From: Delphinus delphis
Lineage: Eukaryota; Chordata; Mammalia; Artiodactyla; Delphinidae
DNA length: 64,000 bases
Assembly: GCF_949987515.2 (NCBI RefSeq)
Contig: NW_027192650.1
Span: forward strand, 4,898,001 to 4,962,000
Reading direction: 5' to 3'
In this document: one piece after another, positions 11,056 through 23,682 of the stretch
Position numbering within the stretch: the stretch's first letter is position 1
Layout of the letters: every line of letters begins with the position of its first letter
Notes under the pieces: model-generated
What the model was told of the DNA's origin: nothing
Seen by the model: only the letters and a program-made list of their open reading frames with translations
The model's database searches: none
Program-made: the position numbers and the translations under genes

Positions 11056-12633
11056 TGGTGTTTCCTGAAACATATAAAAAGCAAAGCAACAGAGCCTAGG
11101 GCACTGCCACATATGGTCCTATAGCTTAGGGAAATTAAAATAAAAAAGACACAGCAACCCCAAAGTTTGGGACGCCTCTGTTTACAAGAACCTCGTTTAC
11201 AGTACAAGTTCAACATCGCAGAAAGTGAAAAATGGATAAAGAACTTGTGGTACTTACGTACAATGCAGTATCACTCAGCAATGAAATCTATGTCATCAGG
11301 CCCGTAGCAGCATAATGAGTGGATTCAGGTACGATGATTCTAACTGAAATAAGTCACACAGAAAAAGAAACATCATAAGATATCACTAATACACGGAATG
11401 TAAACTTGGCTACACAGGAACTGCATTCCAAAACAGAACAGGGTCTCAAATTTAGAAAACCAACTTATGCTTGCTTAAGGGGAAAGGTGAGTTGGGGTGC
11501 TGCATAAAACCAGAGATTGAAATGAGCACAGATAAAGTTCCTTAAGCCAAATATGGAATAGACAAGAGCTACTCCTTGGTCAACGAAATGGACTCAAAAC
11601 CCCATATTAAACCCCTAAGAATGTACCTGACTAGTAAGTATCTTAAAACCTATGGATTGCTATGTCTCCAAAAGAGAATCAAGCGTGTGTACAGGGGAAT
11701 GAACGCAGCAGTGATAGGATTGGAGAGGTTCGGTGAGCAAATGAAGACCCTTTGAAGTCATATTGCATGGTACCCATTACACGGGTCTCAACTCTCCAGG
11801 TTTAAGGTATTCTTCCTTCAGCTAAAACATGCATGAGGAACCCAAGTATGATCAACCATGTGAATGGGAGACGTGTTCAAATATGTCTCAGTTCTCCTCC
11901 CCTGGTACTCGGGTGTAACATTCCAGACGCTTTACTAACACTCTCCCCACTTGGAGAGTCAGCGCCTTTAACCTCCTGTTTGGCCCAGTTTGCAATTTCT
12001 GAGGAAGATGAACAGGAATAGCGAGAACCAATGAGAGACTAGCTGGAGGTGTCTGGACGGGCAAATTTAACTCTCATTTCCCACCAGGAAGAGGAAATAA
12101 CCAAAGGCTCAGCGTGCCGTACCGGAACCAGATTAGGGCCTGAAGCCATCCTGCGGTGTTGCGGCCAGGTCACAAGAAAGCGAGTTGAAGAAAGGAGCTC
12201 AGGGGCACTGTAATTCACAAACCTGCAGAGTTATAAATGACAGCTATCGTCCAAAAATAGACTGAAGTAAGTCTGCCAAGAGGACTTGAAAGCGGGGCAG
12301 AATTGCAGGAAACCGATTTCAGGAGGTAGACTGGAATTGCATTGAAAGCATAGGAAAAGAGGCAGAACGTCCACAATGATGCACTTGGCCAAAAAGGGCG
12401 TATGCGTTTTTTCCTGAATATATTCAGGAAAAAACGCATACGCCCATTTTGGCCAACCAAGCAAGCTTGCAAAGGAAATCTGCACTACAATGAAGTCTCA
12501 CTTCCCCCGGTCAAAAGGGGTATCTGAAAAAAGTGTAAAATCCAGAAAGGCAGGACAGGCCCTGGAGAACTGGGAGCCTTGTTATGCTGATGGGCGGGAT
12601 GTAAATTGCCAACAGACACTCCGGACAAGTGTA
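11056..12633. repeat. Satellite unit 8
   Basis: 1,578 bp. Mosaic start: gggacgcct with caacatcgc, then aacttgtggtacttacgtac of class A. Middle marker cccaag with gcatgaggaac. The palindrome at 12385-12456 has a right-arm mismatch (gcccattttgg). The C run after it is one base shorter. Confidence 0.96.
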
Positions 12634-14212
12634 TGGTGTTTCCTGAAACATCTAAAAAACAAAGCAACAGAGCCTAGGGCACTTCCACTTATGGTCCTAT
12701 AGCTTAGGGAAATTAAAATCGAAAAGACACAGCCACCCCAAAGTTTGGGACGCCTCTGTTTACAAGAACCTCGTTTACAGTACAAGTTCAACATTGCAGA
12801 AAGTGAAAAATGGATAAAGAAGTTTTGGTATTTACGTACAATGCAGTATCACTCAGCAATGAAATCTATGTCATCAGGCCCGTAGCAGCATAATGAGTGG
12901 ATTCAGGTACGATGATTCTAACTTGAATAAGTCACACAGAAAAAGAAACATCATAAGATATCAGTAATACACGGAATGTAAACTAGGCTACACAGGAACT
13001 GAATTACAGAACAGAACAGGGTCTCAAATTTAGAAAACCAACTTATGCTTGCTCAAGGGTAAAGGTGAGTTGGGGCGCTGCATAAAACCAGAGATTGAAA
13101 TGACCACAGATAAAGTTCCTTAATTCAAATATGGAATAGACAAGAGCTACTCCTTGCTCAACGAAATGGACTCAACACCGCATATTAAACGCCTAAGAGT
13201 GTACCTGACTAGTAAGTATCGTAAAACCTATGCATTGCTATGTCTCCAAAAGAGAATCAAGCGTGTGTACAGGGGCATAAACGCAGCAGTGATAGGATTG
13301 GAGAGGTTCGGTGAGCAAGTGAAGACCCTTTGAAGTCATATTGCATGGTACCCATTACACAGGTCTCAACTCTCCAGGTTTAAGGTATTCTTCCTTCAGC
13401 TAAAACATGCATGTGGAACCCAAGTATGATCAACCATGTGAACGGGAGACGTGTTCAAATATGTCTCAGTTTTCCTCCCCTGGTACTCGGGTGCAACATT
13501 CCAGACACTTTACTAACACTCTCCCCACTTGGAGAGTCAGCGCCTTTAACATCCTGTTTGGCTCAGTTTGCAATTTCTGCGGAAGATGAACAGGAATAGC
13601 GAGAACCAATGAGAGGCTAGCTGGAGGTGTCTGGACGGGCAAATTTAACTCTCATTTCCCACCAGGAAGAGGAAATAACCAAAGGCTCAGCGTGCCGTGC
13701 CGGAACCAGATTAGGGCCTGAAGCCATCCTGCGGTGTTGCGGCCAGCTCAAAAGAAAGCGAGTTGAAGAAAGGAGCTCAGGGGCACTGTAATTCACAAAC
13801 CTGCAGAGTTATAAATGACAGCTATCGTACAAAAATAGACTGAAGTAAGGCTGCCAAGAGGACTTGAAAGCGGGGCAGAATTGCAGGAAACCGATTTCAG
13901 GAGGTAGACTGGAATTGCATTGAAAGCATAGGAAAAGAGGCAGAACGTCCACAATGATGCACTTGGCCAAAAAGGGCGTATGCGTTTTTTCCTGAATATA
14001 TTCAGGAAAAAACGCATACGCCCTTTTTGGCCAACCAAGCAAGCTTGCAAAGGAAATCTGCTCTACAGTGAAGTCTCACTACCCCCCAGTCAAAAGGGGC
14101 ATCTGCAAAAAGTGTAAAATCCAGAAAGGCAGGGCAGGCCATGGAGAACTGGGAGCCTTGTTATGCTGAAGGGTGGGATGTAAATTGCCAACAACCACTC
14201 GGGAGATGTGTA
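12634..14212. repeat. Satellite unit 9
   Basis: 1,579 bp. Mosaic start: gggacgcct, caacattgc, then aagttttggtatttacgtacaatg, mixing class A and B bases within 40 bp. Middle marker cccaag. The palindrome at 13963-14034 is perfect. Confidence 0.96.
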
Positions 14213-15789
14213 TGGTGTTTCCTGAAACATCTAAAAAACAAAGCAACAGAGCCTAGGGCACTTCCACTTATGGTCCTATAGCTTAGGGAATTTAAAATCA
14301 AAAAGACACAGCCACCCCAAAGTTTCGAACAGCTCTGTTTACAAGAACCTCGTTTACAGTACAAGTTCAACATCGCAGAAAGTGAAAAATGGATAAAGAA
14401 GTTGTGGTATTTACTTACAAAGCAATATCAATCAGCAATGAAATCTGTGTCATCAGGCCCTTAGCAGCACAATGAGTGGATATAGGTATGATGATTCTAA
14501 CTGAAATAAGTCACACAGAAAAAGAAACATCATAAGATATCAATAATACACGGAATGTAAACTTGGCTACACAGGAACTGAATTACAGAACAGAACAGGG
14601 TCTCAAATTTAGAAAACCAACTTATGCTTGCTTAAGGGTAAAGGTGAGTTGGGGTGCTGCATAAAACCAGAGATTGAAATGAGCACAGATAAAGTTCCTT
14701 AAGTCAAATATGGAATAGACAAGAGCTACTCCTTGCTCAACGAAATGGACTCAACACCGCATATTAAACGCCTAAGAATGTACCTGACTAGTAAGTATCT
14801 TAAAACCTGTGGATTGCTATGTCTCTGAAAGAGAATCAAGCATGTGTACAGGGGCATAAACGCAGCAGTGATAGGATTGGAGAGGTTCGGTGAGCAAATG
14901 AAGACCCTTTGAAGTCATATTGCATGGTACCCATTACATGGGTCTCAACTCTCCAGGTTTAAGGTATTCTTCCTTCAGCTAAAACATGCATGTGGAACCC
15001 AAGTATGATCAACCATGTGAACGGGAGACGTGTTCAAATATGTCTCAGTTTTCCTCCCCTGGTACTCGGGTGCAACATTCCAGACGCTTTACTAACACTC
15101 TCCCCACTTGGAGAGTCAGCGCCTTTAACCTCCTGTTTGGCCCAGTTTGCAATTTCTGCGGAAGGTGAACAGGAATAGCGAGAACCAATGAGAGACTACC
15201 TGGAGGTGTCTGGACGGGCAAATTTAACTCTCATTTCCCACCAGGAAGAGGAATTAACCAAAGGCTCAGCGTGCCGTGCCGGAACCAGATTAGGGACTGA
15301 AGCCATCCTGCGGTGTTGCGGCCAGGTCACAAGAAAGCGAGTTGAAGAAAGGAGCTCAGGGGCACTGTAATTCACAAACCTGCAGAGTTATAAATGACAG
15401 CTATCGTCCAAAAATAGACTGAAGTAAGGCTGCCAAGAGGACTTGAAAGCGGGGCAGAATTGCAGGAAACCGATTTCAGGAGGTAGACTGGAATTGCATT
15501 GAAAGCATAGGAAAAGAGGCAGAACGTCCACAATGATGCACTTGGCCAAAAAGGGCGTATGCGTTTTTTCCTGAATATATTCAGGAAAAAACGCATACGC
15601 CCTTTTTGGCCAACCAAGCAAGCTTGCAAAGGAAATCTGCACTACAATGAAGTCTCACTTCCCCCCGGTCAAAAGGGCCATCTGCAAAAAGTGTAAAATC
15701 CAGAAAGGCAACAGGACATTGAGAACTGGGAGCCTTGTTATGCTGATGGGCGGGATGTAAATTGCCAACAGACACTTGGGAGAAGTGTA
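14213..15789. repeat. Satellite unit 10
   Basis: 1,577 bp. Class B start with tttcgaacagctctg as in unit 7. Middle marker cccaag. The palindrome at 15542-15613 is perfect. Near the end, ggcaacaggacattg carries the 2-bp deletion also seen in units 2, 18 and 31. Confidence 0.96.
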
Positions 15790-17367
15790 TGGTGTTTCCT
15801 GAAACATCTAAAAAACAAAGCAACAGAGCCTAGGGCACTTCCACTTATGGTCCTATAGCTTAGGGAAATTAAAATCAAAAAGACACAGCCACCCCAAAGT
15901 TTGGAACGGCTCTGTTTACAAGAACCTCGTTTACAGTACAAGTTCAACATCGCAGAAAGTGAAAAATGGATAAAGAACTTGTGGTACTTACGTACAATGC
16001 AGTATCACTCAGCAATGAAATCTATGTCATCAGGCCCGTAGCAGCATAATGAGTAGATTCAGGTACGATGATTCTAACTGAAATAAGTCACACAGAAAAA
16101 GAAACATCATAAGATATCACTAATACACGGAATGTAAACTTGACTACACAGGAACTGAATTCCAAAATAGAACAGGTTCTCAAATTTAGAAAACCAACTT
16201 AGCTTGCTTAAGGGGAAAGGTGAGTTGGGGTGCTGCATAAAACCAGAGATTGAAATGAGCACAGATAAAGTTCCTTAAGCCAAATATGGAATAGACAAGA
16301 GCTACTCCTTGCTCAACGAAATGGACTCAACACTGCATATTAAACGCCTAAGAATGTACCTGACTAGTAAGTATCTTAAAACCTATGGATTGCTATGTCT
16401 CCGAAAGAGAATCAAGCATGTGTACAGGGGCATAAACGCAGCAGTGATAGGATTGGAGAGGTTCGGTGAGCAAATGAAGACCCTTTGAAGTCATATTGCA
16501 TGGTACCCATTCCACGGGTCTCAACTCTCCAGGTTTAAGGTATTCTTCCTTCAGCTAAAACATGCATGTGGAACCCAAGTATGATCAACCATGTGAACGG
16601 GAGACGTGTTGAAATATGTCTCAGTTTTCCTCCCCTGGTACTCGGGTGCAACATTCCAGACGCTTTACTAACACTCTCCCCACTTGGAGAGTCAGCGCCT
16701 TTAACCTCCTGTTTGGCCCAGTTTGCAATTTCTGCGGAAGATGAACAGGAATAGCGAGAACCAATGAGAGGCTAGCTGGAGGTGTCTGGACGGGCAAATT
16801 TAACTCTCATTTCCCACCAGGAAGAGGAAATAACCAAAGGCTCAGCGTGCCGTACCGGAACCAGATTAGGGCCTGAAGCCATCCTGCGGTGTTGCGGCCA
16901 GCTCAAAAGAAAGCGAGTTGAAGAAAGGAGCTCAGGGGCACTGTAATTCACAAACCTGCAGAGTTATAAATGACAGCTATCGTCCAAAAATAGACTGAAG
17001 TAAGGCTGCCAAGAGGACTTGAAAGCGGGGCAGAATTGCAGGAAACCGATTTCAGGAGGTAGACTGGAATTGCATTGAAAGCATAGGAAAAGAGGCAGAA
17101 CGTCCACAATGATGCACTTGGCCAAAAAGGGCGTATGCGTTTTTTCCTGAATATATTCAGGAAAAAACGCATACGCCCTTTTTGGCCAACCAAGCAAGCT
17201 TGCAAAGGAAATCTGCACTACAATGAAGTCTCACTTCCCCCCGGTCAAAAGGGCCATCTGAAAAAAGTGTAAAATCCAGAAAGGCAGCACAGGCCATGGA
17301 GAAATGGGAGCCTTGTTATTCTGAAGGGCGGGATGTAAATTGCCAACAACCACTCGGGAGAAGTGTA
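15790..17367. repeat. Satellite unit 11
   Basis: 1,578 bp. Mosaic start: ggaacggct and caacatcgc (class B), then aacttgtggtacttacgtac (class A). A 1-bp loss gives acttagcttgc. Middle marker cccaag. The palindrome at 17118-17189 is perfect. The end reads gaaatgggag, leading into class C unit 12. Confidence 0.96.
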
Positions 17368-18946
17368 TGGTGTTTCCTGAAACATCTAAAAAACAAAGCA
17401 ACAGAGCCTAGGGCACTTCCACTTATGGTCCTATAGCTTAGGGAAATTAAAATCAAAAAGACACAGCCACCCCAAAATTTGAAACGGCTCCGTTTACAAG
17501 AACCTCCTTTACAGTACAAGTTCAACATCGCAGAAAGTGAAAAATGGATAAAGAAGTTGTGGTATTTACTTACAAAGCAATATCACTCAGCAATGAAATC
17601 TGTGTCATCAGGCCCTTAGCACCACAGTGAGTGGATTCAGGTATGATGATTCTAACTGAAATAAGTCACACAGAAAAAGAAACATCATAAGATATCAGTA
17701 ATACACAGAATGTAAACTTGGCTACACAGGAACTGAATTACAGAACAGAACAGGGTCTCAAATTTAGAAAACCAACTTATGCTTGCTTAAGGGTAAAGGT
17801 GAGTTGGGGTGCTGCATAAAACCAGAGATTGAAATGAGCACAGATAAAGTTCCTTAAGTCAAATATGGAATAGACAAGAGCTACTCCTTGCTCAACGAAA
17901 TGGACTCAACACCGCATATTAAACGCCTAAGAAGGTACCTGACTAGTAAGTATCTTAAAACCTATGGATTGCTATGTCTCTGAAAGAGAATCAAGCATGT
18001 GTACAGGGGCATAAACGCAGCAGTGATAGGATTGGAGAGGTTCGTGAGCAAATGAAGACCCTTTGAAGTCATATTGCATGATACCCATTCCACGGGTTTC
18101 AACTACCCAGGTTTAAGGTATTCTTCCTTCAGCTAAAACATGCATGTGGAACCTAGAGTATGATCAACCATGTGATCGGGAGACGTGTTCAAATATGTCT
18201 CAGTTTTCGTACCCTGGTACTCGGGTGCAACATTCCAGACGCTTTACTAACACTCTCCCCACTTGGAGAGTCAGTCCCTTTAACCTCCTGTTTGGCCCAG
18301 TTTGCAATTTCTGCGGAAGATGAACAGGAATAGCGAGAACCAATGAGAGACTAGCTGGAGGTGTCTGGACGGGCAAATTTAACTCTCATTTCCCACCAGG
18401 AAGAGGAATTAACCAAAGGCTCAGCATGCCGGGCCAGAACCAGATTAGGGCCTGAAGCCATCCTGCGGTGTTGCGGCCAGCTCACAAGAAAGCGAGTTGA
18501 AGAAAGGAGCTCAGGGGCACTGTAATTCACAAACCTGCAGAGTTATAAATGACAGCTATCGTCCAAAAATAGACTGAAGTAAGGCTGCCAAGAGGACTTG
18601 AAAGCGGGGCAGAATTGCAGGAAACCGATTTCAGGAGGTAGACTGGAATTGCATTGAAAGCATAGGAAAAGAGGCAGAACGTCCACAATGATGCACTTGG
18701 CCAAAAAGGGCGTATGCGTTTTTTCCTGAATATATTCAGGAAAAAACGCATACGCCCTTTTTGGCCAACCAAGCAAGCTTGCAAAGGAAATCTGCACTAC
18801 AATGAAGTCTCACTTCCCCCCGGTCAAAAGGGCCATCTGAAAAAAGTGTAAAATCCAGAAAGGCAGGACAGGCCATGGAGAACTGGGAGCCTTGTTATGC
18901 TGATGGGCGGGATGTAAATTGCCAACAGACACTCAGGAGAAGTGTA
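17368..18946. repeat. Satellite unit 12 (class C)
   Basis: 1,579 bp. Class C start (aaaatttgaaacggctccg, aacctcctttacag). It carries gaaggtacctgac and a 1-bp loss in ggttcgtgagc. Middle marker ctagag. The palindrome at 18697-18768 is perfect. Closely matched by units 15 and 18. Confidence 0.96.
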
Positions 18947-20526
18947 TGGTGTTTCCTGAAATATCTAAAAAACAAAGCAACAGAGCCTAGGGCACTTCCA
19001 CTTATGGTCCTATAGCTTAGGGAAATTAAAATCAAAAAGACACAGCCACCCCAAAGTTTGGGACGCCTCCGTTTACAAGAACCTCGTTTACCGTACAAGT
19101 TGAATATCACAGAAAGTGAAAAATGGATAAAGAACTTGTGGTACTTACGTACAATGCAGTATCACTCAGCAATGAAATCTATGTCATCAGGCCCGTAGCA
19201 GCATAATGAGTGGGTTCAGGTACGATGATTCTAACTGAAATAAGTCACACAGAAAAAGAAACATCATAAGATATCACTAATACACGGAATGTAAACTTGG
19301 CTACACAGGAACTGCATTCCAAAACAGAACAGGGTCTCAAATTTAGAAAACCAACTTATGCTTGCTTAAGGGGAAAGGTGAGTTGGGGTGCTGCATAAAA
19401 CCAGAGATTGAAATGAGCACAGATAAAGTTTCTTAAGCCAAATATGGAATAGACAAGAGCTACTCCTTGCTCAACGAAATGGACTCAAAACCCCATATTA
19501 AACGCCTAAGAATGTACCTGACTAGTAAGTATCTTAAAACCTATGGATTGCTATGTCTCTGAAAGAGAATCAAGTGTGTGTACAGGGGCATAAACGCAGC
19601 AGTGATAGGATTGGAGAGGTTCGGTGAGCAAATGAAGACCCTTTGAAGTCATATTGCATGGTACCCATTACACGGGTCTCAACTCTCCAGGTTTAAGGTA
19701 TTCTTCCTTCAGCTAAAACATGCATGTGGAACCCAGAGTATGATCAAACATGTGAACGGGAGACGTGTTCAAATATGTCTCAGTTTTCCTCCCCTGGTAC
19801 TCGGGTGCAACATTCCAGACGCTTTACTAACACTCTCCCCACTTGGAGAGTCAGTCCCTTTAACCTCCTGTTTGTCCCAGTTTGCAATTTCTGTGGAAGA
19901 TGAACAGGAATAGCGAGAACCAATGAGAGGCTATCTGGAGGTGTCTGGACGGGCAAATTTAACTCTCATTTCCCACCAGGAAGAGGAATTAACCAAAGGC
20001 TCAGCATGCCGGGCCGGAACCAGATTAGGGCCTGAAGCCATCCTGCGGTGTTGCGGCCAGGTCACAAGAAAGCGAGTTGAAGAAAGGAGCTCAGGGGCAC
20101 TGTAATTCACAAACCTGCAGAGTTATAAATGACAGCTATCGTCCAAAAATAGACTGAAGTAAGGCTGCCAAGAGGACTTGAAAGCGGGGCAGAATTGCAG
20201 GAAACCGATTTCAGGAGGTAGACTGGAATTGCATTGAAAGCATAGGAAAAGAGGCAGAACGTCCACAATGATGCACTTGGCCAAAAAGGGCGTATGCGTT
20301 TTTTCCTGAATATATTCAAGAAAAAACGCATACGCCCTTTTTGGCCAACCAAGCAAGCTTGCAAAGGAAATCTGCACTACAATGAAGTCTCACTTCCCCC
20401 CGGTCAAAAGGGCCATCTGAAAAAAGTGTAAAATCCAGAAAGGCAGGACAGGCCATGGAGAACTGGGAGCCTTGTTATGCTGATGGGCGGGATGTAAATT
20501 GCCAACAGCCACTCCGGAGAAGTGTA
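18947..20526. repeat. Satellite unit 13
   Basis: 1,580 bp. Class A start with ccg and gttgaatatcac. Middle marker cccagag with gatcaaacatg. The palindrome at 20277-20348 has a right-arm mismatch (attcaagaaa for attcaggaaa). Confidence 0.96.
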
Positions 20527-22103
20527 TGGTGTTTCCTGAAACATCTAAAAAACAAAGCAACAGAGCCTAGGGCACTTCCACTTATGGTCCTATAGCTTAG
20601 GGAAATTAAAATCAAAAAACACAGCCACCCCAAAGTTTGGAACGGCTCTGTTTACAAGAACCTCGTTTACAGTACAAGTTCAACATCGCAGAAAGTGAAA
20701 AATGGATAAAGAAGTTGTGGTATTTACTTACAAAGCAATATCACTCAGCAATGAAATCTGTCATCAGGCCCTTAGCAGCACAATGAGTGGATTCAGGTAT
20801 GATGATTCTAACTGAAATAAGTCACACAGAAAAAGAAACATCATAAGATATCAGTAATACACGGAATGTAAACTTGGCTACACAGGAACTGAATTACAGA
20901 ACAGAACAGGGTCTCAAATTTAGAAAACCAACTTATGCTTGCTTAAGGGTAAAGGTGAGTTGGGGTGCTGCATAAAACCAGAGATTGAAATGAGCACAGA
21001 TAAAGTTCCTTAAGCCAAATATGGAATAGACAAGAGCTACTCATTGCTCAACGAAATGGACTCAACACCGCATATTAAACGCCTAAGAATGTACCTGACT
21101 GGTAAGTATCTTAAAACCTATGGACTGCTATGTCTCCGAAAGAGAATCAAGCATGTGTACAGGGGCATAAACGCACCAGTGATAGGATTGGAGAGGTTCG
21201 GTGAGCAAATGAAGACCCTTTGAAGTCATATTGCATGGTACCCATTACACGGGTCTCAACTCTCCAGGTTTAAGGTATTCTTCCTTCAGCTAAAACATGC
21301 ATGTGGAACCCAAGTATGATCAACCATGTGAACGGGAGACGTGTTCAAATATGTCTCAGTTTTCCTCCCCTGGTACTCGGGTGCAACATTCCAGACGCTT
21401 TACTAACACTCTCCCCACTTGGAGAGTCAGTGCCTTTAACCTCCTGTTTGGCCCAGTTTGCAATTTCTGCGGAAGATGAACAGGAATAGCGAGAACCAAT
21501 GAGAGACTAGCTGGAGGTGTCTGGACGGGCAAATTTAACTCTCATTTCCCACCAGGAAGAGGAAATAACCAAAGGCTCAGCGTGCCGTGCCGGAACCAGA
21601 TTAGGGCCTGAAGCCATCCTGCGGTGTTGCGGCCAGCTCAAAAGAAAGCGAGTTGAAGAAAGGAGCTCAGGGGCACTGTAATTCACAAACCTGCAGAGTT
21701 ATAAATGACAGCTATCGTCCAAAAATAGACTGAAGTAAGGCTGCCAAGAGGACTTGAAAGCGGGGCAGAATTGCAGGAAACCGATTTCAGGAGGTAGACT
21801 GGAATTGCATTGAAAGCATAGGAAAAGAGGCAGAACGTCCACAATGATGCACTTGGCCAAAAAGGGCGTATGCGTTTTTTCCTGAATATATTCAGGAAAA
21901 AACGCATACGCCCTTTTTGGCCAACCAAGCAAGCTTGCAAAGGAAATCTGCACTACAATGAAGTCTCACTTCCCCCCCGGTCAAAAGGGCCATCTGAAAA
22001 AAGTGTAAAATCCAGAAAGGCAGTACAGGCCATGGAGAAATGGGAGCCTTGTTATGCTGAAGGGCGGGATGTAAATTGCCAACAACCACTCGGGAGAAGT
22101 GTA
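20527..22103. repeat. Satellite unit 14
   Basis: 1,577 bp. Class B start. It carries aaatctgtcatc (2-bp loss), tactcattgctc, cctgactggtaag, tggactgctatg and acgcaccagtg, all shared with unit 16. Middle marker cccaag. The palindrome at 21853-21924 is perfect. The C run after it is one base longer. Confidence 0.96.
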
Positions 22104-23682
22104 TGTTGTTTCCTGAAACATCTAAAAAACAAAGCAACAGAACCTAGGGCAATTCCACTTATGGTCCTATAGCTTAGGGCAATTAAAATCAAAAAGACAC
22201 AGCCACCCCAAAATTTGAAACGGCTCCGTTTACAAGAACCTCCTTTACAGTACAAGTTCAACATCGCAGAAAGTGAAAAATGGATAAAGAAGTTGTGGTA
22301 TTTACTTACAAAGCAATATCACTCAGCAATGAAATCTGTGTCATCAGGCCCTTAGCAGCACAATGAGTGGATTCAGGTATGATGATTCTAACTGAAATAA
22401 GTCACACAGAAAAAGAAACATCATAAGATATCAGTAATACACAGAATGTAAACTTGGCTACACAGGAACTGAATTACAGAACAGAACAGGGTCTCAAATT
22501 TAGAAAACCAACTTATGCTTGCTTAAGGGTAAAGGTGAGTTGGGGTGCTGCATAAAACCAGAGATTGAAATGAGCACAGATAAAGTTCCTTAAGTCAAAT
22601 ATGGAATAGACAAGAGCTACTCCTTGCTCAACGAAATGGACTCAACACCGCATATTAAACGCCTAAGAAGGTACCTGACTAGTAAGTATCTTAAAACCTA
22701 TGGATTGCTATGTCTCTGAAAGAGAATCAAGCATGTGTACAGGGGCATAAACGCAGCAGTGATAGGATTGGAGAGGTTCGTGAGCAAATGAAGACCCTTT
22801 GAAGTCATATTGCATGGTACCCATTCCACGGGTTTCAACTACCCAGGTTTAAGGTATTCTTCCTTCAGCTAAAACATGCATGTGGAACCTAGAGTATGAT
22901 CAACCATGTGATCGGGAGACGTGTTCAAATATGTCTCAGTTTTCGTACCCTGGTACTCGGGTGCAACATTCCAGACGCTTTACTAACACTCTCCCCACTT
23001 GGAGAGTCAGCGCCTTTAACCTCCTGTTTGGCCCAGTTTGCAATTTCTGCGGAAGATGAACAGGAATAGTGAGAACCAATGAGAGACTAGCTGGAGGTGT
23101 CTGGACGTGCAAATTTAACTCTCATTTCCCACCAGGAAGAGGAATTAACCAAAGGCTCAGCATGCCGGGCCAGAACCAGATTAGGGCCTGAAGCCATCCT
23201 GCGGTGTTGCGGCCAGCTCACAAGAAAGCGAGTTGAAGAAAGGAGCTCAGGGGCACTGTAATTCACAAACCTGCAGAGTTATAAATGACAGCTATCGTCC
23301 AAAAATAGACTGAAGTAAGGCTGCCAAGAGGACTTGAAAGCGGGGCAGACTTGCAGGAAACCGATTTCAGGAGGTAGACTGGAATTGCATTGAAAGCATA
23401 GGAAAAGAGGCAGAACGTCCACAATGATGCACTTGGCCAAAAAGGGCGTATGCGTTTTTTCCTGAATATATTCAGGAAAAAACGCATACGCCCTTTTTGG
23501 CCAACCAAGCAAGCTTGCAAAGGAAATCTGCACTACAATGAAGTCTCACTTCCCCCCGGTCCAAAGGGCCATCTGAAAAAAGTGTAAAATCCAGAAAGGC
23601 AGGACAGGCCATGGAGAACTGGGAGCCTTGTTATGCTGATGGGCGGGATGTAAATTGCCAACAGACACTCGGGAGAAGTGTA
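22104..23682. repeat. Satellite unit 15 (class C)
   Basis: 1,579 bp. Class C copy with tgttgtttcc at its start, shared with unit 18. It also has gaaggtacctgac and ggttcgtgagc. Middle marker ctagag. The palindrome at 23433-23504 is perfect. Confidence 0.96.
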
